Notes: generated by a model from the letters alone, not told the origin. A stretch of 12,991 nt of DNA from JBDTMT01 sp033764095 (GCA_033764095.1 JANRJF010000210.1:1-12991); one strand, 5' to 3'. Positions 6,492 to 12,991 are shown, counted from the stretch's first letter. A program made the numbers and translations.

Positions 6492-6914
6492 ATGAAGGCG
6501 CTGAAGGGCACGAAGACGCACGAGAACCTGAAGGCGGCGTTCGCCGGCGAGTCGCAGGCCAACCGCCGCTACCTCTACTTCGCCCGCCGGGCCGACATCG
6601 AGGGCTATCCGGAGATCGGCGGTCTGTTCCGCGACACGTCGGAGGCCGAGACCGGCCACGCGTTCGGGCATCTCGACTTCATCGCCCAGGTCGGCGACCC
6701 GAACACCGGCCAGCCGATCGGCGACACCGAGAAGAACCTCAAGTCGGCGGTCGAGGGCGAGACCTACGAGTACACGCAGATGTACCCGGGCTTCGCCAAG
6801 ACGGCGCGCGAAGAGGGATTCGACGAGGTGGCCGAGTGGTTCGAGACGCTGGCGCGCGCCGAGAAGTCGCACGCCGGCCGCTTCACCAGCGGTCTCAGCA
6901 ACCTGAAGCTGTAA
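6492..6914 (+). CDS. Rubrerythrin, diiron domain only (140 aa)
   Basis: Rubrerythrin reduces hydrogen peroxide at a non-heme diiron site in a four-helix bundle in the cytoplasm. All expected ligands are present: Glu20 (GESQANRRY), Glu53 and His56 (EAETGH), Glu90 and Glu93 (GETYEY), Glu124 and His127 (AEKSH). The numbering matches classical rubrerythrins closely at the N-terminus. The protein ends at residue 140, without the C-terminal rubredoxin domain (two CxxC knuckles) of the Desulfovibrio type, so electrons must come from another protein. The ATG at 6492 follows GAGGAGG at 6478-6484, a strong ribosome-binding site. It is the first gene after the candidate promoter and palindrome, and heads a set with DUF3501, PerR-type and LON-domain genes. 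Confidence 0.95.
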   Translation: MKALKGTKTHENLKAAFAGESQANRRYLYFARRADIEGYPEIGGLFRDTSEAETGHAFGHLDFIAQVGDPNTGQPIGDTEKNLKSAVEGETYEYTQMYPGFAKTAREEGFDEVAEWFETLARAEKSHAGRFTSGLSNLKL

Positions 6915-6931
6915 TCGCATCCTCCCGCGAC

Positions 6932-6966
6932 GCGGCCGGCGCGGGCGCCCTGCCGGCGCCGGCCGC
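6932..6966 (+). other. GC-rich hairpin between rubrerythrin and DUF3501 genes
   Basis: GCGGCCGGCGC (6932-6942) and GCGCCGGCCGC (6956-6966) are perfect reverse complements with a 13-nt loop. No T-run follows, so full termination is unlikely. It may protect the rubrerythrin mRNA 3' end or lower expression of the downstream genes relative to rubrerythrin. Confidence 0.6.
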
Positions 6967-6980
6967 GAACGGAATCCAGC

Positions 6981-7577
6981 GTGCAACCCTCCATCCGACC
7001 CGTGACGCTCGACGACATCGTCGGGCTGGAGCGCTACGAAGCGATCCGCGACGACCTGCGCCAGCGCACCATCGCGCACAAGCGCACGCGCCGCGTCGGC
7101 GTCGGCCCGGAGCTGACCTTCGTCTTCGAGAACCACCACACCGTCTACTTCCAGATCCAGGAGATGCTGCGCACCGAGCGCATCACCGATCTCGACGCGG
7201 TGCGCGAGGAACTGGCGGTCTACAACGCGCTGCTGCCCAGGCCGGGCGAGCTGAGCACGACGCTGCTGATCGAGATCACCGACCAGGCGCGTGTCGCCGA
7301 GCGGCTGCTGGAGTTCCTCGGCATCGACGAGGCGACCTGGCTGGTGGTCGGCCCGCACCGCGTCGCCGCCGAGTTCGAGCCGGGCCGCAGCCGCGCCGAC
7401 AAGCTCAGCGCCGTGCAGTACGTGCGCTTTCCGCTGCCGGCCGCGGCGCGCGCCGCCTTCGCCGATCCGCAGGTGCGGGCGGAGCTGACGGTCGAGCTGC
7501 CGAGCTACCGCCACGCCACGCCGCTCGCCGGCGCGGTGCGCGACTCGCTCGCCGCCGACCTGGCGGAGGCGACATGA
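6981..7577 (+). CDS. DUF3501 family protein, 198 aa
   Basis: Recognised as DUF3501 by the N-terminal block TLDDIVGLERYEAIRDDLR (9-27), the IAHKRTRRVGVG segment (31-42) and FENHHTVYFQIQEMLRTER (49-67). The function of this family is not established. Homologues are typically found beside rubrerythrin and an Fe-S (heterodisulfide-reductase-like) oxidoreductase, which suggests a role in peroxide or iron-sulfur redox metabolism. Here the rubrerythrin is present but the Fe-S oxidoreductase is not. The start is GTG at 6981; the start region MQPSIRPVTLDDI fits the family, although its ribosome-binding site is weak. The stop overlaps the regulator start as ATGA. No signal peptide or membrane segment is visible. 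Confidence 0.85.
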   Translation: MQPSIRPVTLDDIVGLERYEAIRDDLRQRTIAHKRTRRVGVGPELTFVFENHHTVYFQIQEMLRTERITDLDAVREELAVYNALLPRPGELSTTLLIEITDQARVAERLLEFLGIDEATWLVVGPHRVAAEFEPGRSRADKLSAVQYVRFPLPAAARAAFADPQVRAELTVELPSYRHATPLAGAVRDSLAADLAEAT

Positions 7578-7969
7578 AGTCGCGCGCGACTCGCCAGTTG
7601 ACGGCGATCTACGACGCGCTGGCGGCGTCGTCCGATCACCCCACCGCCGACCAGGTCTACCAGCGGGTGCGCGACCGGTTGCCGCGCCTCAGCCTCGGCA
7701 CGGTCTATCGCAACCTCGACAAGCTGCGCGAACAGGGCCGCCTGCGCATCGTGCGGCTGGCCGACGGCCAGGCGCGCTACGACGCGATGGTCGACGATCA
7801 TGACCACTTCGTCTGCGAGCGTTGCGGCGCCGTGCACGACCTGCCGCGCCGCGGGCGGCCGGCGTTCAGCGCGCTGCGCGAGCAGGGCTGCGTGGTGCGC
7901 TGGCACACCACCGCGATCCACGGGCTGTGCGCCGCCTGCGCAGCGGCGGCCGTCGAGCTGCCGGCATGA
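7574..7969 (+). CDS. perR: Fur-superfamily peroxide-sensing repressor, PerR type (131 aa)
   Basis: PerR represses peroxide-defence genes and loses DNA binding when Fe-catalysed oxidation modifies its metal-site histidines. The winged helix covers about residues 1-65 (ADQVYQRVRDRLPRLS, LGTVYRNLDKLREQG). Residues equivalent to the five regulatory ligands of B. subtilis PerR are all present: His22 (HPTADQVY), Asp70 (RYDAM), His76 and His78 (DDHDHFVC), and Asp89 (VHDL), where Fur would usually have Glu. The structural zinc site is Cys81, Cys84, Cys119 and Cys122. The ATG at 7574 overlaps the DUF3501 stop, and the LON-domain gene begins in its own stop. Being in the rubrerythrin operon, it probably regulates itself through the palindrome at 6451-6465. 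Other Fur-family specificities (Irr, Zur) are less likely on these residues. Confidence 0.87.
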   Translation: MKSRATRQLTAIYDALAASSDHPTADQVYQRVRDRLPRLSLGTVYRNLDKLREQGRLRIVRLADGQARYDAMVDDHDHFVCERCGAVHDLPRRGRPAFSALREQGCVVRWHTTAIHGLCAACAAAAVELPA

Positions 7970-8613
7970 GCGATCTGCTGCCGCCGACCTTGCCGCTGTT
8001 CCCGCTGCCCAACGCGGTACTCTTTCCCGGCGTGCCGCTGCCGCTGCACATCTTCGAGCCGCGCTACCGCGAGATGGTGCGCGACGTCGAGCGCGGCGAG
8101 GACAAGCTGATCGGCATGGTCCTGCTGCGCGGCGAGTGGCGCAAGGACTACTACGGCTCGCCGCAGATCTTCACCGTCGGCTGCGCCGGCAAGATGGTCA
8201 GCGTCGAGGCGCTACCGGACGGGCGCTACAACATCCTGCTGCACGGCATGCGCGAGTTCACCGTGCTCGGCGAGCAGGACGACCTCGCCTACCGGCGCGG
8301 CACGGTCGCGTGGCGGCGGCCCGACACCGCCGGCGTGCGCTCCGAGCTGCGCAATCGGGTCCATGCGCTGATGCACCGCTACCTGGAGGACCGCGAACCG
8401 ACCCTGGTCACCCGCCTGCTGTCCGATTCGACGCTGTCGGACGAGTTGCTGATCAACTTCCTCTGCTACGCGCTCGACTTCTCGCCGATGGAGAAGCAGG
8501 CGCTGCTGGAGGCCGGCAGCCTCGCCGACCGCGGTACGCGCCTGTGCGACGTGGTCCAGTTCGCCCTCGAAGCCCGCATCCGCGGCGGCGATGACGACAA
8601 GTGGGTCCACTAG
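7966..8613 (+). CDS. LON peptidase substrate-binding domain protein, 215 aa
   Basis: A free-standing Lon N-terminal (PUA-like) domain without the ATPase or protease parts. The signature LPLFPLPNAVLFPGVPLPL at residues 9-27, followed by HIFEPRYREMV, is diagnostic; the middle has the KMVSVEALPDGRYNILLHGMREF strand pattern (about 74-97), and the C-terminus is helical. The biochemical role of such proteins is not established; they may bind unfolded proteins or act as adaptors. The ATG at 7966 overlaps the perR stop as ATGA, so it is translationally coupled to the peroxide-response genes, which would fit a role with oxidised proteins (inference). A palindromic repeat follows directly after the stop. 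Confidence 0.9.
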   Translation: MSDLLPPTLPLFPLPNAVLFPGVPLPLHIFEPRYREMVRDVERGEDKLIGMVLLRGEWRKDYYGSPQIFTVGCAGKMVSVEALPDGRYNILLHGMREFTVLGEQDDLAYRRGTVAWRRPDTAGVRSELRNRVHALMHRYLEDREPTLVTRLLSDSTLSDELLINFLCYALDFSPMEKQALLEAGSLADRGTRLCDVVQFALEARIRGGDDDKWVH

Positions 8614-8718
8614 GACAGCTACCAGCTGTCAGCCATCAGCTGTCAGCCGGAGGGAGGGGCCGGATGGACTCCGGTTCCAAACAAGCTGAAAGCTGACGGC
8701 TGAATGCTGACAGCCGTC
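8614..8718. repeat. Imperfect palindrome of TCAGC-type words, copy 2
   Basis: Arms 8614-8648 and 8684-8718 pair with about eight mismatches in 35. An inner pair, CCGGA near 8647 and TCCGG near 8670, lies inside. The words (CAGCTGTCAGC, CATCAGCTGTCAGC) are those of the element at 2524-2627. It starts at the base after the LON-domain stop and ends upstream of the nuoI promoter region, so it separates the two transcription units. Confidence 0.82.
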
Positions 8719-8724
8719 CTCCTA

Positions 8725-8754
8725 TTGCTTCCCCGCCACCCCAACCGCTAGGTC
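8725..8754 (+). promoter_or_regulatory. Candidate promoter of the nuoI-moeB unit
   Basis: TTGCTT at 8725-8730 and TAGGTC at 8749-8754 are separated by 18 bp. The -10 hexamer is identical to the one proposed before rubrerythrin. The -35 box is weak, so confidence is limited. Confidence 0.35.
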
Positions 8755-8778
8755 ACGACAGATGAAAGGCTCGGGCCG

Positions 8779-9375
8779 ATGAAGCGACGCGAAGCCCTGA
8801 CCTTCTGGGAGAAGACCTACCTCCCCCAGATCGTCGGCGGGCTGATGGTGATCATCTACCGCTTCTTCCGTAATCTGTTCCTGCATGGCCTGCACGCCGT
8901 GGGCCTCGCCAAGGACACGGTCGCGGCGGTCACCACCCAGTACCCCGACGAGTACAAGCGCTATCCGGACAACTTCCGCGGCAGCCATCGGCTGACGCTG
9001 AAAGAGGACAACTCGGTGCGCTGCACCGCCTGTTTCCTCTGCGCCACCGCCTGTCCGGCGAACTGCATCTTCATCGAGGCCGGCGAGCATCCCGACCCGC
9101 ACGTCGAGAAGTTCCCGTTGCGCTACGAGATCGACACGCTGCGCTGCATCTACTGCGGCATGTGCGTCGAGGCGTGCCCGTGCGACGCGATCCGCATGGA
9201 CACCTACGTTCATCCGCGCATCTGGGGCTACAAGCGGGCGGACTTCATCGAAACCAAGGAGATCTTCATCCATCGCTCCAAGGTGCTGGCCGAGAAGGGC
9301 CGCAGCGGACCGATGGAGGAGATGCTGGAGGACTACCGCAAGCTGGAAGCGGAGGAGATCCGCGTCGCGCGCTGA
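8779..9375 (+). CDS. nuoI: NADH-quinone oxidoreductase subunit I (2 x [4Fe-4S])
   Basis: NuoI carries clusters N6a and N6b on the peripheral arm of complex I and passes electrons toward cluster N2 and quinone. Two four-cysteine sets are clear: Cys82, 85, 88 and 92 (CTACFLCATACP), and Cys123, 126, 129 and 133 (CIYCGMCVEACP). The N-terminal helix (about 15-40, GGLMVIIYRFFRNLF) would dock on the membrane arm, and RYPDNFRGSHRL is the usual NuoI block before the first cluster. Length (198 aa) is somewhat longer than the usual 160-180 because of a charged C-terminal tail (about 160-198). No other nuo gene is in the window: upstream is a repeat and the LON-domain gene, downstream the rhodanese-MoeB gene. 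It may supplement or replace a nuoI missing from the main nuo operon, or be a complex I-like ferredoxin. The ATG at 8779 has only a weak upstream AAGG. Confidence 0.92.
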   Translation: MKRREALTFWEKTYLPQIVGGLMVIIYRFFRNLFLHGLHAVGLAKDTVAAVTTQYPDEYKRYPDNFRGSHRLTLKEDNSVRCTACFLCATACPANCIFIEAGEHPDPHVEKFPLRYEIDTLRCIYCGMCVEACPCDAIRMDTYVHPRIWGYKRADFIETKEIFIHRSKVLAEKGRSGPMEEMLEDYRKLEAEEIRVAR

Positions 9376-9412
9376 GCCCGGGGGGGCGACGTCAGACGAC
9401 GAGGGTATGAAC

Positions 9413-10600
9413 ATGGCCAAGAGTTATCGCGATCTGATGGCCGAAGCCCGGCAGCTGGTGCCGGAGTGGACGCCCGACGAGGTGCGCCAGCGCAGCTCGA
9501 ACGGCGGCGGCTATCGCCTCATCGACGTGCGCGAGAAGGAAGAGTACCGCGAGGGGCACCTGCCCGGCGCGGTCTCGGTACCGCGTGGCTTTCTCGACAT
9601 GCGCATCGAGGAGACGGTGCCCGACAAAGATGCTCCCATCATCCTGTACTGCGCCGGCGGCACGCGCTCGCTGCTCGCCGGGCGCACGCTGAAGGAGATG
9701 GGCTACACCAACGTCACCTCGATGACCGGCGGCTTCGGCGGCTGGAAGGGTGCCGGCCATCCCTGGGAAGCCGACAAGCAGTTCACCCCCGACCAGCTCA
9801 ACCGCTACAGCCGCCACTTCCTGCTTCCCGAGGTGGGCGAGGCCGGGCAGGCAAAGCTGCTCGACGCCAAGGTGTTGTGCATCGGCGCCGGCGGGCTCGG
9901 CTCGCCGACCGCGTACTACCTCGCCGCCGCCGGCGTCGGCACGATCGGCATCGTCGACATGGACGTGGTCGACGTCTCCAACCTGCAGCGCCAGATCCTG
10001 CACACCAACGATCGCGTCGGCATGCCGAAGGTGGAGTCGGCGCGGCTGACGCTCAACGCGCTCAATCCCGACATCAAGATCATCGGCTACCAGGAGCGCG
10101 TCAGCTCCGAGAACATCATGGAGCTGATTAGCGGCTACGACGTGATCGTCGACGGCTGCGACAACTTCCCGACCCGCTACCTGGTCAACGACGCCTGCTT
10201 CATCGCCGGCAAGCCGAACGTGCACGGCTCGATCTTCCAGTTCGAGGGGCAGGCGACGGTCTTCGCGCCGGGTCGCGGCCCCTGCTACCGCTGCCTGTTC
10301 CCCGAGCCACCGCCGCCGGGGGCGGCGCCGAGCTGCCAGGAAGCCGGCGTGCTCGGCGTGCTGCCAGGCCTGGTCGGCTGCGTGCAGGCGCTGGAGACGA
10401 TGAAGCTCATCCTCGGCGCCGGCAAGCCGCTCATCGGCCGCATGATCTACTTCGACACGCTCAGCATGGAGCTGCGCATCCACAAGCTGCGCAAGGATCC
10501 CGCCTGCCCGCTGTGCGGCGAGCATCCGACGGTGACGGAGCTGATCGACTACGAGGAGTTCTGCGGCCTGCGCAATCCGGGCGCCGCGGCACACGCCTGA
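9413..10600 (+). CDS. moeB: Rhodanese - MoeB/ThiF-type E1-like adenylyltransferase fusion, 395 aa
   Basis: E1-like enzymes activate the C-terminus of ubiquitin-like sulfur carriers (MoaD, ThiS and relatives) by adenylation, for molybdopterin, thiamine or cysteine biosynthesis; a rhodanese can supply the sulfur. From the ATG at 9413: rhodanese domain at about 10-118, with DVREKEEY and the persulfide loop YCAGGTRS (Cys80); then the E1 domain from FTPDQLNRYSRH (about 124), with GAGGLG at 158-163, the ADP-ribose-type D182/D184 region, SNLQRQ, zinc cysteines 291/294 and 365/368, and Cys308 in SCQEAGVLG, matching the transfer Cys of MOCS3-type enzymes. In MOCS3/MoeZ the rhodanese is C-terminal; here it is N-terminal. 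GAGGG at 9401-9405 is 7 bases before ATG 9413 but only 1 base before the in-frame ATG 9407, so 9413 was chosen. It follows nuoI by 37 bp. No sulfur-carrier gene lies nearby, so the target is unknown. Confidence 0.9.
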   Translation: MAKSYRDLMAEARQLVPEWTPDEVRQRSSNGGGYRLIDVREKEEYREGHLPGAVSVPRGFLDMRIEETVPDKDAPIILYCAGGTRSLLAGRTLKEMGYTNVTSMTGGFGGWKGAGHPWEADKQFTPDQLNRYSRHFLLPEVGEAGQAKLLDAKVLCIGAGGLGSPTAYYLAAAGVGTIGIVDMDVVDVSNLQRQILHTNDRVGMPKVESARLTLNALNPDIKIIGYQERVSSENIMELISGYDVIVDGCDNFPTRYLVNDACFIAGKPNVHGSIFQFEGQATVFAPGRGPCYRCLFPEPPPPGAAPSCQEAGVLGVLPGLVGCVQALETMKLILGAGKPLIGRMIYFDTLSMELRIHKLRKDPACPLCGEHPTVTELIDYEEFCGLRNPGAAAHA

Positions 10601-10617
10601 GATCCGAATCCCTCGAT

Positions 10618-10660
10618 GCGAAACGGGGCGCGGCGTTCAGCCGTCGCCCCGTTTTGCGTT
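10618..10660 (+). terminator. Intrinsic terminator after rhodanese-moeB
   Basis: AAACGGGGCG (10621-10630) pairs with CGCCCCGTTT (10645-10654). An inner CGGC/GCCG stem (10631-10634 with 10640-10643) closes the loop TTCA plus flanking bases, and GTTTTGCGTTT follows. It lies 17 bp after the stop and ends the nuoI-moeB unit. Confidence 0.85.
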
Positions 10661-10688
10661 TGTAGGGATCCGTGCTCGGCCGGGCGGG

Positions 10689-10899
10689 GAGCCACGGATC
10701 ACACGGATTCAGTCTGGAACACGGATGACACGGATACTGCGATCGAGTCAGCTTGGTTTTTCTTCTTTGATTTCTTCCCCAAGGGGGTCGGTCTTTTTCC
10801 GAATCCGATCCGTGTAATCCGTGTTCTGAACGCATCCGTGTAATCCGTGACTCCTGATGCGGGTCGTGCGTGGACTCCGCTGCGGGTAATCCGTGGCTC
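10689..10899. repeat. Long palindrome of ACGGATTAC-type words, copy 1
   Basis: The left arm 10689-10737 is mirrored by 10807-10853 with few mismatches, and each arm holds four copies of the word ACGGAT/ATCCGT. The 69-nt centre is T-rich, unlike its surroundings. A further partial right arm, GGTAATCCGTGGCTC, lies at 10885-10899. This element, the terminator before it and a leader of about 100 bp fill the 400-bp gap before the transketolase gene. The same word family closes the window at 12904-12991. Confidence 0.88.
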
Positions 10900-11001
10900 T
10901 TGGACCCGGCACGCGCCGCCGGTGGAGCAGGCCGGCCGATTCTGCTAGCAAGGCGCCGCTTTCCCTTCAGCATTCAGGAGTCCATCCATGTGGAGCAGGT
11001 C

Positions 11002-12879
11002 ATGAGCGCGGTGTCGGCCGGGCGCGATCGCATCGCACAACTGCAGGCGCGCGCCGCGCGGCTGCGCGAGCACTCGTTGCGGGCGACGTCGGAGGCGAAC
11101 TCCGGGCACCCGACCTCGTGTCTGTCGGCGGCGGACCTGGTGGCGGCGCTGTTCTTCGACGTGATGCGCTACGACCCGCTCGATCCGGGCAACATCCACT
11201 GCGACCGCTTCGTGCTGTCGAAGGGCCACGCCGCGCCGCTGCTCTACGCGGCGTGGGCGGAGGCGGGCGCGTTTCCGGTCGAGAAGCTGCTGACCCTGCG
11301 CCGCATCGACAGCGAGCTGGAAGGGCATCCGACGCCGCACTTCGCCGGCACGGTGGCGGCGACCGGGTCGCTCGGCCAGGGCCTTTCGGTCGGCGTCGGC
11401 GCCGCCTGGAGCGCCAAGCAGATCGACCACAGCGAGCAGCGCATCTTCGTGCTGTGCGGCGACGGCGAGATGGCCGAGGGCTCGGCCTGGGAGGCCATCG
11501 CGCTGGCGGCGCACGCGGGGCTCGACAACCTGGTGGCGATCGTCGACGTCAACGCGCTCGGCCAGAGCCAGCGCACCATGTACGGACACGACGTGAACGG
11601 CTACGTGGCGCGCTTCGCCGCCTTCGGTTGGCACGCCATCCCGATCGACGGTCACGACATGGAGGCGATCCTCGCCGCCTTCGAAGAGGCGCGCGACGTG
11701 CACGGCAAGCCGGTGGCGATCATCGCGCGCACCAACAAGGGGCACGGGGTTGCCGCGTTGGCCGACAAGGACAACTGGCACGGCAAGCCGGTGAAGAAGG
11801 GCGCCGACCTCGACGCCGCCATCGCCGAGGTGCGCGCCGCGGCGCCGCAGGTGGAGCTGCGCCCGGTGGCAGCGTGCATCGCGCAGCCCACCTCGGGCGG
11901 CAAGGGCGGCGAGTCTGGCCACGCCATGGCGCCGCCGGCCTACAAGGCCGATGACCAGGTGGCGACGCGCGAGGCCTACGGCACCGCGCTCGCCAAGCTC
12001 GGTGCGGTCAACGCCGACGTCGTGGTGATCGACGCCGATACCAAGAACTCGACCTTCGCCGAGCGCTTCCTGCACGCGCACCCGGGTCGCTACCTGGAGG
12101 CGTACATCGCCGAGCAGAACATGGTCGGCGCGGCGGTCGGCCTGTCGGCCGCCGGCAAGGTGCCGTTCGTCTCCAGCTTCGCCTGCTTCCTCACCCGCGC
12201 CTTCGACCACATCCGCATGGCGGCGATCTCGCGCGCCAACCTCAAGCTCGCCGGCTCGCACTGCGGCGTCTCGATCGGCGAGGACGGTCCCTCGCAGATG
12301 GGACTCGAGGATCTGGCGATGATGCGGACCATCCCGCACGCGACGGTGCTCTACCCGTCCGACGCGGTGTCGACCGAGCGGCTGGTCGAGGAGATGGCCA
12401 ACGAGCGCGGCATCCACTACCTGCGGTTGACGCGCCCGAAGGCGGGGATCCTCTACGACGTCGAGGAGGAATTCCCGGTCGGCGGCTCGAAGCTGCTGCG
12501 GCACAGCGACAAGGACGCGCTGCTGATCGTCGCCGCCGGCGTGACGTTGTGGGAGGCGCTCGGCGCACACGATCTGCTGGCGAAGGATGGCATCAACGTG
12601 CGCGTCGTCGACGCCTACTCGATCAAGCCGATCGACGCCGACGGCCTGCGCGCCGCGGCGCGCGCCTGCGGTGGCCGCGTGCTGACCGTCGAGGACCACT
12701 ACGCCGAGGGGGGTCTCGGCGATGCGGTGCTCAACGCCCTCGCCGGCGAGCCGGTGAAGGTCGCCAAGATCGCGGTCAACGACGTGCCGCGCTCCGGCAA
12801 GCCGGAGGAGTTGCTCAAGCTGTTCGGCCTGGACGCGGCGTCGATCGCGGCTCGCGCACGCGAGATCGTGGCGAAGTAA
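11002..12879 (+). CDS. tkt: Transketolase, single-chain, 625 aa
   Basis: Transketolase moves two-carbon units between sugar phosphates in the pentose phosphate and Calvin-type pathways, using thiamine diphosphate (TPP). The TPP-binding domain (about 1-290) has SGHP with His36, KGH with His76, GSLGQGLS (122-129) and GDGEMAEG at 153-160, followed by VDVNALGQ (181-188). The pyrimidine domain (about 315-475) has the catalytic Glu371 in EQNMVGAAVG. The C-terminal domain (about 490-625) has VEDHYAEGGLGDAV. The length is like mammalian transketolase (about 623 aa) and not the 660-670 aa E. coli type. The start at ATG 11002 follows GGAG at 10992-10995; the open frame extends upstream into the repeat but has no family content there. 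It is alone between two copies of one palindromic repeat family and has no obvious operon partners. Confidence 0.95.
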   Translation: MSAVSAGRDRIAQLQARAARLREHSLRATSEANSGHPTSCLSAADLVAALFFDVMRYDPLDPGNIHCDRFVLSKGHAAPLLYAAWAEAGAFPVEKLLTLRRIDSELEGHPTPHFAGTVAATGSLGQGLSVGVGAAWSAKQIDHSEQRIFVLCGDGEMAEGSAWEAIALAAHAGLDNLVAIVDVNALGQSQRTMYGHDVNGYVARFAAFGWHAIPIDGHDMEAILAAFEEARDVHGKPVAIIARTNKGHGVAALADKDNWHGKPVKKGADLDAAIAEVRAAAPQVELRPVAACIAQPTSGGKGGESGHAMAPPAYKADDQVATREAYGTALAKLGAVNADVVVIDADTKNSTFAERFLHAHPGRYLEAYIAEQNMVGAAVGLSAAGKVPFVSSFACFLTRAFDHIRMAAISRANLKLAGSHCGVSIGEDGPSQMGLEDLAMMRTIPHATVLYPSDAVSTERLVEEMANERGIHYLRLTRPKAGILYDVEEEFPVGGSKLLRHSDKDALLIVAAGVTLWEALGAHDLLAKDGINVRVVDAYSIKPIDADGLRAAARACGGRVLTVEDHYAEGGLGDAVLNALAGEPVKVAKIAVNDVPRSGKPEELLKLFGLDAASIAARAREIVAK

Positions 12880-12903
12880 ACCGCGCGGGCGGAGTGAGGG
12901 GGA

Positions 12904-12991
12904 TAGGCCACGGATTACACGGATTTCACCGACAAAAGACCAAAAGCTGGTCTGATCTTTTGTCCGTGAAATCCGTGTAATCCGTGGCCTA
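12904..12991. repeat. Long palindrome of ACGGATTAC-type words, copy 2 (reaches the window edge)
   Basis: Arms 12904-12938 and 12957-12991 are reverse complements over 35 bp with one mismatch, and the 18-nt loop contains a further short stem (AGACC with GGTCT). The arm begins TAGGCCACGGATTACACGG. It lies 24 bp after the transketolase stop and could end or stabilise its transcript. It may extend beyond the window. Confidence 0.92.

Noticed and set aside
9392..10594. A 400-codon open frame on the minus strand opposite rhodanese-moeB
   Set aside because: It mirrors a well-supported gene and has only Arg/Ala/Val-rich sequence without motifs.
10870..11001. N-terminal extension of transketolase to 10870
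   Set aside because: It would run through the palindromic repeat and add residues with no counterpart in the family; ATG 11002 has a ribosome-binding site and fits the known N-terminus.
10945..12699. A 584-codon open frame on the minus strand opposite transketolase
   Set aside because: The transketolase motifs on the plus strand are unmistakable; the minus-strand frame is compositional.
12904..12991. Terminal inverted repeats of an insertion sequence
   Set aside because: The arms are separated by only 18 bp and enclose no transposase; it is a single long hairpin element.

Overview
The window is uniformly GC-rich (about 70% by eye) and carries closely packed bacterial housekeeping and redox genes. 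The protein set (PhoX-like Tat protein, rubrerythrin/DUF3501/PerR cluster, single-chain transketolase, rhodanese-MoeB) and the many palindromic intergenic repeats suit an uncultured Deltaproteobacteria/Desulfobacterota/Binatota-like soil or sediment bacterium. No rRNA or other marker gene is present, so this placement is an inference.

Layout. (1) 1-2519, plus strand: the 3' part of a 2-oxoacid dehydrogenase E2 gene overlaps by ATGA a gene that joins octanoyltransferase LipB to lipoyl synthase LipA in one reading frame. The operon therefore encodes a lipoylated enzyme and the two enzymes that build its cofactor. The LipB-LipA junction is a GC-rich palindromic direct repeat. (2) 2632-4768, minus strand: a class I SAM methyltransferase and an upstream Tat-exported PhoX/DUF839 protein, with a palindromic repeat between them. 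(3) 4769-5538: a gene-free stretch holding a previously unlabelled degenerate tandem array with a 41-43 bp period (about 4948-5280) and hairpins at several unit boundaries. (4) 5539-6414, plus strand: a glutathione S-transferase-like protein and a small BFD-like [2Fe-2S] protein. (5) 6411-8613, plus strand: an oxidative-stress operon with a candidate promoter and a 6-3-6 palindromic operator, followed by rubrerythrin, DUF3501 protein, a PerR-type regulator and a LON substrate-binding-domain protein. The last three overlap by ATGA. (6) 8779-10600, plus strand: an isolated NuoI and an N-terminal rhodanese-MoeB/ThiF fusion, closed by a good hairpin terminator. (7) 11002-12879, plus strand: a complete mammalian-size transketolase, flanked on both sides by one family of long palindromic repeats.

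The strongest biological story is peroxide defence. All five regulatory-metal residues of PerR are present in the regulator, the rubrerythrin keeps its whole diiron ligand set but lacks a rubredoxin domain, and a clean palindrome lies where a repressor would act. The main non-genic themes are the 41-43 bp array and three families of long inverted repeats in the gaps between genes, plus a fourth repeat that became protein linker inside lipB-lipA.
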